A stretch of DNA of 26,093 nt from Anaeromyces robustus (Eukaryota > Neocallimastigomycota > Neocallimastigomycetes > Neocallimastigales > Neocallimastigaceae), in assembly GCA_002104895.1 (NCBI GenBank), contig MCFG01000100.1, positions 152,501 to 178,593 of the forward strand, given 5' to 3'. This document shows, one piece after another, positions 25,055-26,093 of the stretch. The notes beneath the pieces were generated by a model. That model was given only the letters and a program-made list of their open reading frames with translations, was not told the DNA's origin and searched no databases. The number at the start of each line of letters is the position of its first letter. Positions within the stretch are counted from its first letter, which is position 1. The position numbers were made by a program, and so were the translations under genes.

Positions 25055-26093
25055 ATGGTACGAAATTTTTATAATAGTAACGAAAATAGCAATGTTTTTG
25101 TTCGTGGATTCCGCTGTTATGGAACTGATATTAACAACACTAGCATTATCTTCATCAATGGCCTTCACTCATGGACCAATGCATATATGATGGATTTTCT
25201 GGAATCAAATCTTAAGGAATTCAACAAGTACATTCTTTCAGTTAAACGATCTATGTGTTCTAGAGGTTGGTATTTTAGGATCAAAGTTTTATCATCTGAC
25301 TTTAAATTCGATGATTTCAAAAAGAAATTTGTATCATATATCTCAAATGCTAGCTTGTCGTATAGTAATTGCACTCATTATATTCGTAAAAGGTCACTTC
25401 AACAGATCAGAAATCAACTATTTTCTCCTTCAACAAACTTTAATGATTCAATTAATAACCAAAGTAATTCTACAACAAACTTAAATGATTCAATTAATAA
25501 CCAAAGTAAGTCTACAACAAACTTAAATGATTCAATCAATAACCAAAGAAATTCTACAACAAACTTAAATGATTCAATTAATAACCAAAGTAATTCTACT
25601 ACAACATCCTCACAATCTAATACTTCAGATTCTTTCCAACGCAACTCATTAGTTAGTATACACTCTAATCTCAACACTCTTAATTCTATCAAAGATAAGT
25701 TTACTTTTTGTCTCAGTTGGAATACCAATGGATGGAACCACGAAAAGAAAGATAGTATCGAATACTTTATCACATTATTCAAACCTCTTTTTCTCTGTTT
25801 TCAAGAAACAAAGAACGGTTCTGGTGCCAATAGTAGTCAACCATGTAAAGTCACTATTCCCAATTACCGATATTTTGTTAGAAGAGCCGTTGATAGTATT
25901 CCAGGCATGAGAGGTTTATTTTTAGGTTATCATAAATCTTGTCAAGCAATACTTGAAGAGAATTCATTTAATTACATTATTTCCTTAACTAATTATAATA
26001 TATACGACTCTAAATGCTCTGTTGGAAATGTATATATCTCTGTCAGCTCTCATTCTACACAAGTGAAGTGTGCTTTAGCAGAAGTTATTGATT
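25055..26093 (+). CDS. Non-LTR retrotransposon ORF: RRM-like, repeat linker, endonuclease start (partial)
   Basis: Open from ATG 25055 to the window edge (346 codons); an in-frame TAG at 25046-25048 supports this start. Residues about 30-105 follow a beta-alpha-beta-beta-alpha order with RNP-like strands (SIIFINGL and RGWYFRIKV), suggesting a divergent RNA-recognition fold. Residues 126-181 are four 14-residue repeats of the type TTNLNDSINNQSNS. From about residue 217 an endonuclease/exonuclease/phosphatase domain begins: FCLSWNTNGW holds the metal-site Asn (N225, possibly N223), LFLCFQETK the catalytic Glu (E251), and later FLGYHKSCQAIL and NVYISVSSHS fit the following strands. Such endonucleases nick target DNA to prime reverse transcription. 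Codons here use more C and G at third positions than the host genes. The reverse transcriptase is not in the window, and whether the copy is intact cannot be judged. Confidence 0.82.
   Translation, partial: MVRNFYNSNENSNVFVRGFRCYGTDINNTSIIFINGLHSWTNAYMMDFLESNLKEFNKYILSVKRSMCSRGWYFRIKVLSSDFKFDDFKKKFVSYISNASLSYSNCTHYIRKRSLQQIRNQLFSPSTNFNDSINNQSNSTTNLNDSINNQSKSTTNLNDSINNQRNSTTNLNDSINNQSNSTTTSSQSNTSDSFQRNSLVSIHSNLNTLNSIKDKFTFCLSWNTNGWNHEKKDSIEYFITLFKPLFLCFQETKNGSGANSSQPCKVTIPNYRYFVRRAVDSIPGMRGLFLGYHKSCQAILEENSFNYIISLTNYNIYDSKCSVGNVYISVSSHSTQVKCALAEVID
25430..25597 (+). repeat. Four in-frame 42-bp tandem repeats in the retrotransposon ORF
   Basis: Units at 25430-25471, 25472-25513, 25514-25555 and 25556-25597 differ by only a few bases and keep the frame, encoding a Ser/Thr/Asn-rich linker between the RRM-like and endonuclease parts. 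The antisense frame over this stretch is also open and repetitive but is a shadow. Confidence 0.95.

Larger units (their letters stand above)
24449..26093 (+). mobile_element. 5' part of a non-LTR (LINE-like) retrotransposon
   Basis: The ORF at 25055-26093 encodes the N-terminal part of an AP-endonuclease-like (EEP) domain in the arrangement used by non-LTR retrotransposons. The DNA from about 24449 on is visibly richer in G and C than the host sequence to its left. The left boundary is inferred from this composition shift and from the inverted repeats beginning at 24453; no target-site duplication can be seen because the element runs off the window. The stretch 24557-25054 would be its 5' untranslated region. 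Reverse transcriptase should follow beyond the edge. Confidence 0.75.

Noticed and set aside
25414-25782. Minus-strand frame with repeated Leu/Trp-rich units
   Set aside because: It is the antisense of the in-frame 42-bp repeats of the retrotransposon ORF, which carries the recognisable endonuclease motifs on the plus strand.

Overview
The window is extremely AT-rich eukaryotic DNA. It has intron-containing genes, long non-coding gaps full of A/T homopolymers and AAT/AAAT microsatellites, and coding regions padded with Asn and Gln runs. Together with a non-LTR retrotransposon fragment of clearly higher GC, this fits an anaerobic gut fungus (Neocallimastigomycota) best. Dictyostelid amoebae share the composition, but the 7.8 kb gene-free stretch argues against their compact genomes. 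The assignment is an inference; no rRNA or marker gene is present to settle it.

Layout: (1) 1-3148, minus strand: a four-exon gene for an Asn/Gln-rich, mostly disordered protein running off the left edge. (2) 3149-10988: a gene-poor desert. (3) 10989-16155, minus: a 12-exon gene for the Gpi1/PIG-Q subunit of the ER GPI-GlcNAc transferase, with a large Asn-rich insert. (4) 16396-16875, minus: a three-exon gene for a small two-helix membrane protein. (5) 18252-18707, minus: a single-exon ubiquitin-like-domain protein. (6) 19709-20262, minus: a small unrecognised gene with at least two exons. (7) 21129-23818, plus: an eight-exon CCDC47 homologue, an ER membrane protein-biogenesis factor, divergent from gene 6. 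(8) About 24449 to the right edge, plus: the 5' part of a non-LTR (LINE-like) retrotransposon, with a compact inverted-repeat region followed by an ORF carrying an RRM-like segment, a 42-bp tandem repeat and the start of an AP-type endonuclease domain.

The exon models were built by hand: every junction listed has GT at the donor, AG at the acceptor and a reading phase that matches across the junction. Two proteins (Gpi1 and CCDC47) act at the ER membrane, but this does not show a functional cluster; genes are spaced like independent transcription units. I found no defence, CRISPR or biosynthetic system. The most unusual items are the Asn-rich insert in Gpi1, the structured element ahead of the retrotransposon ORF, and splice sites embedded in simple repeats.
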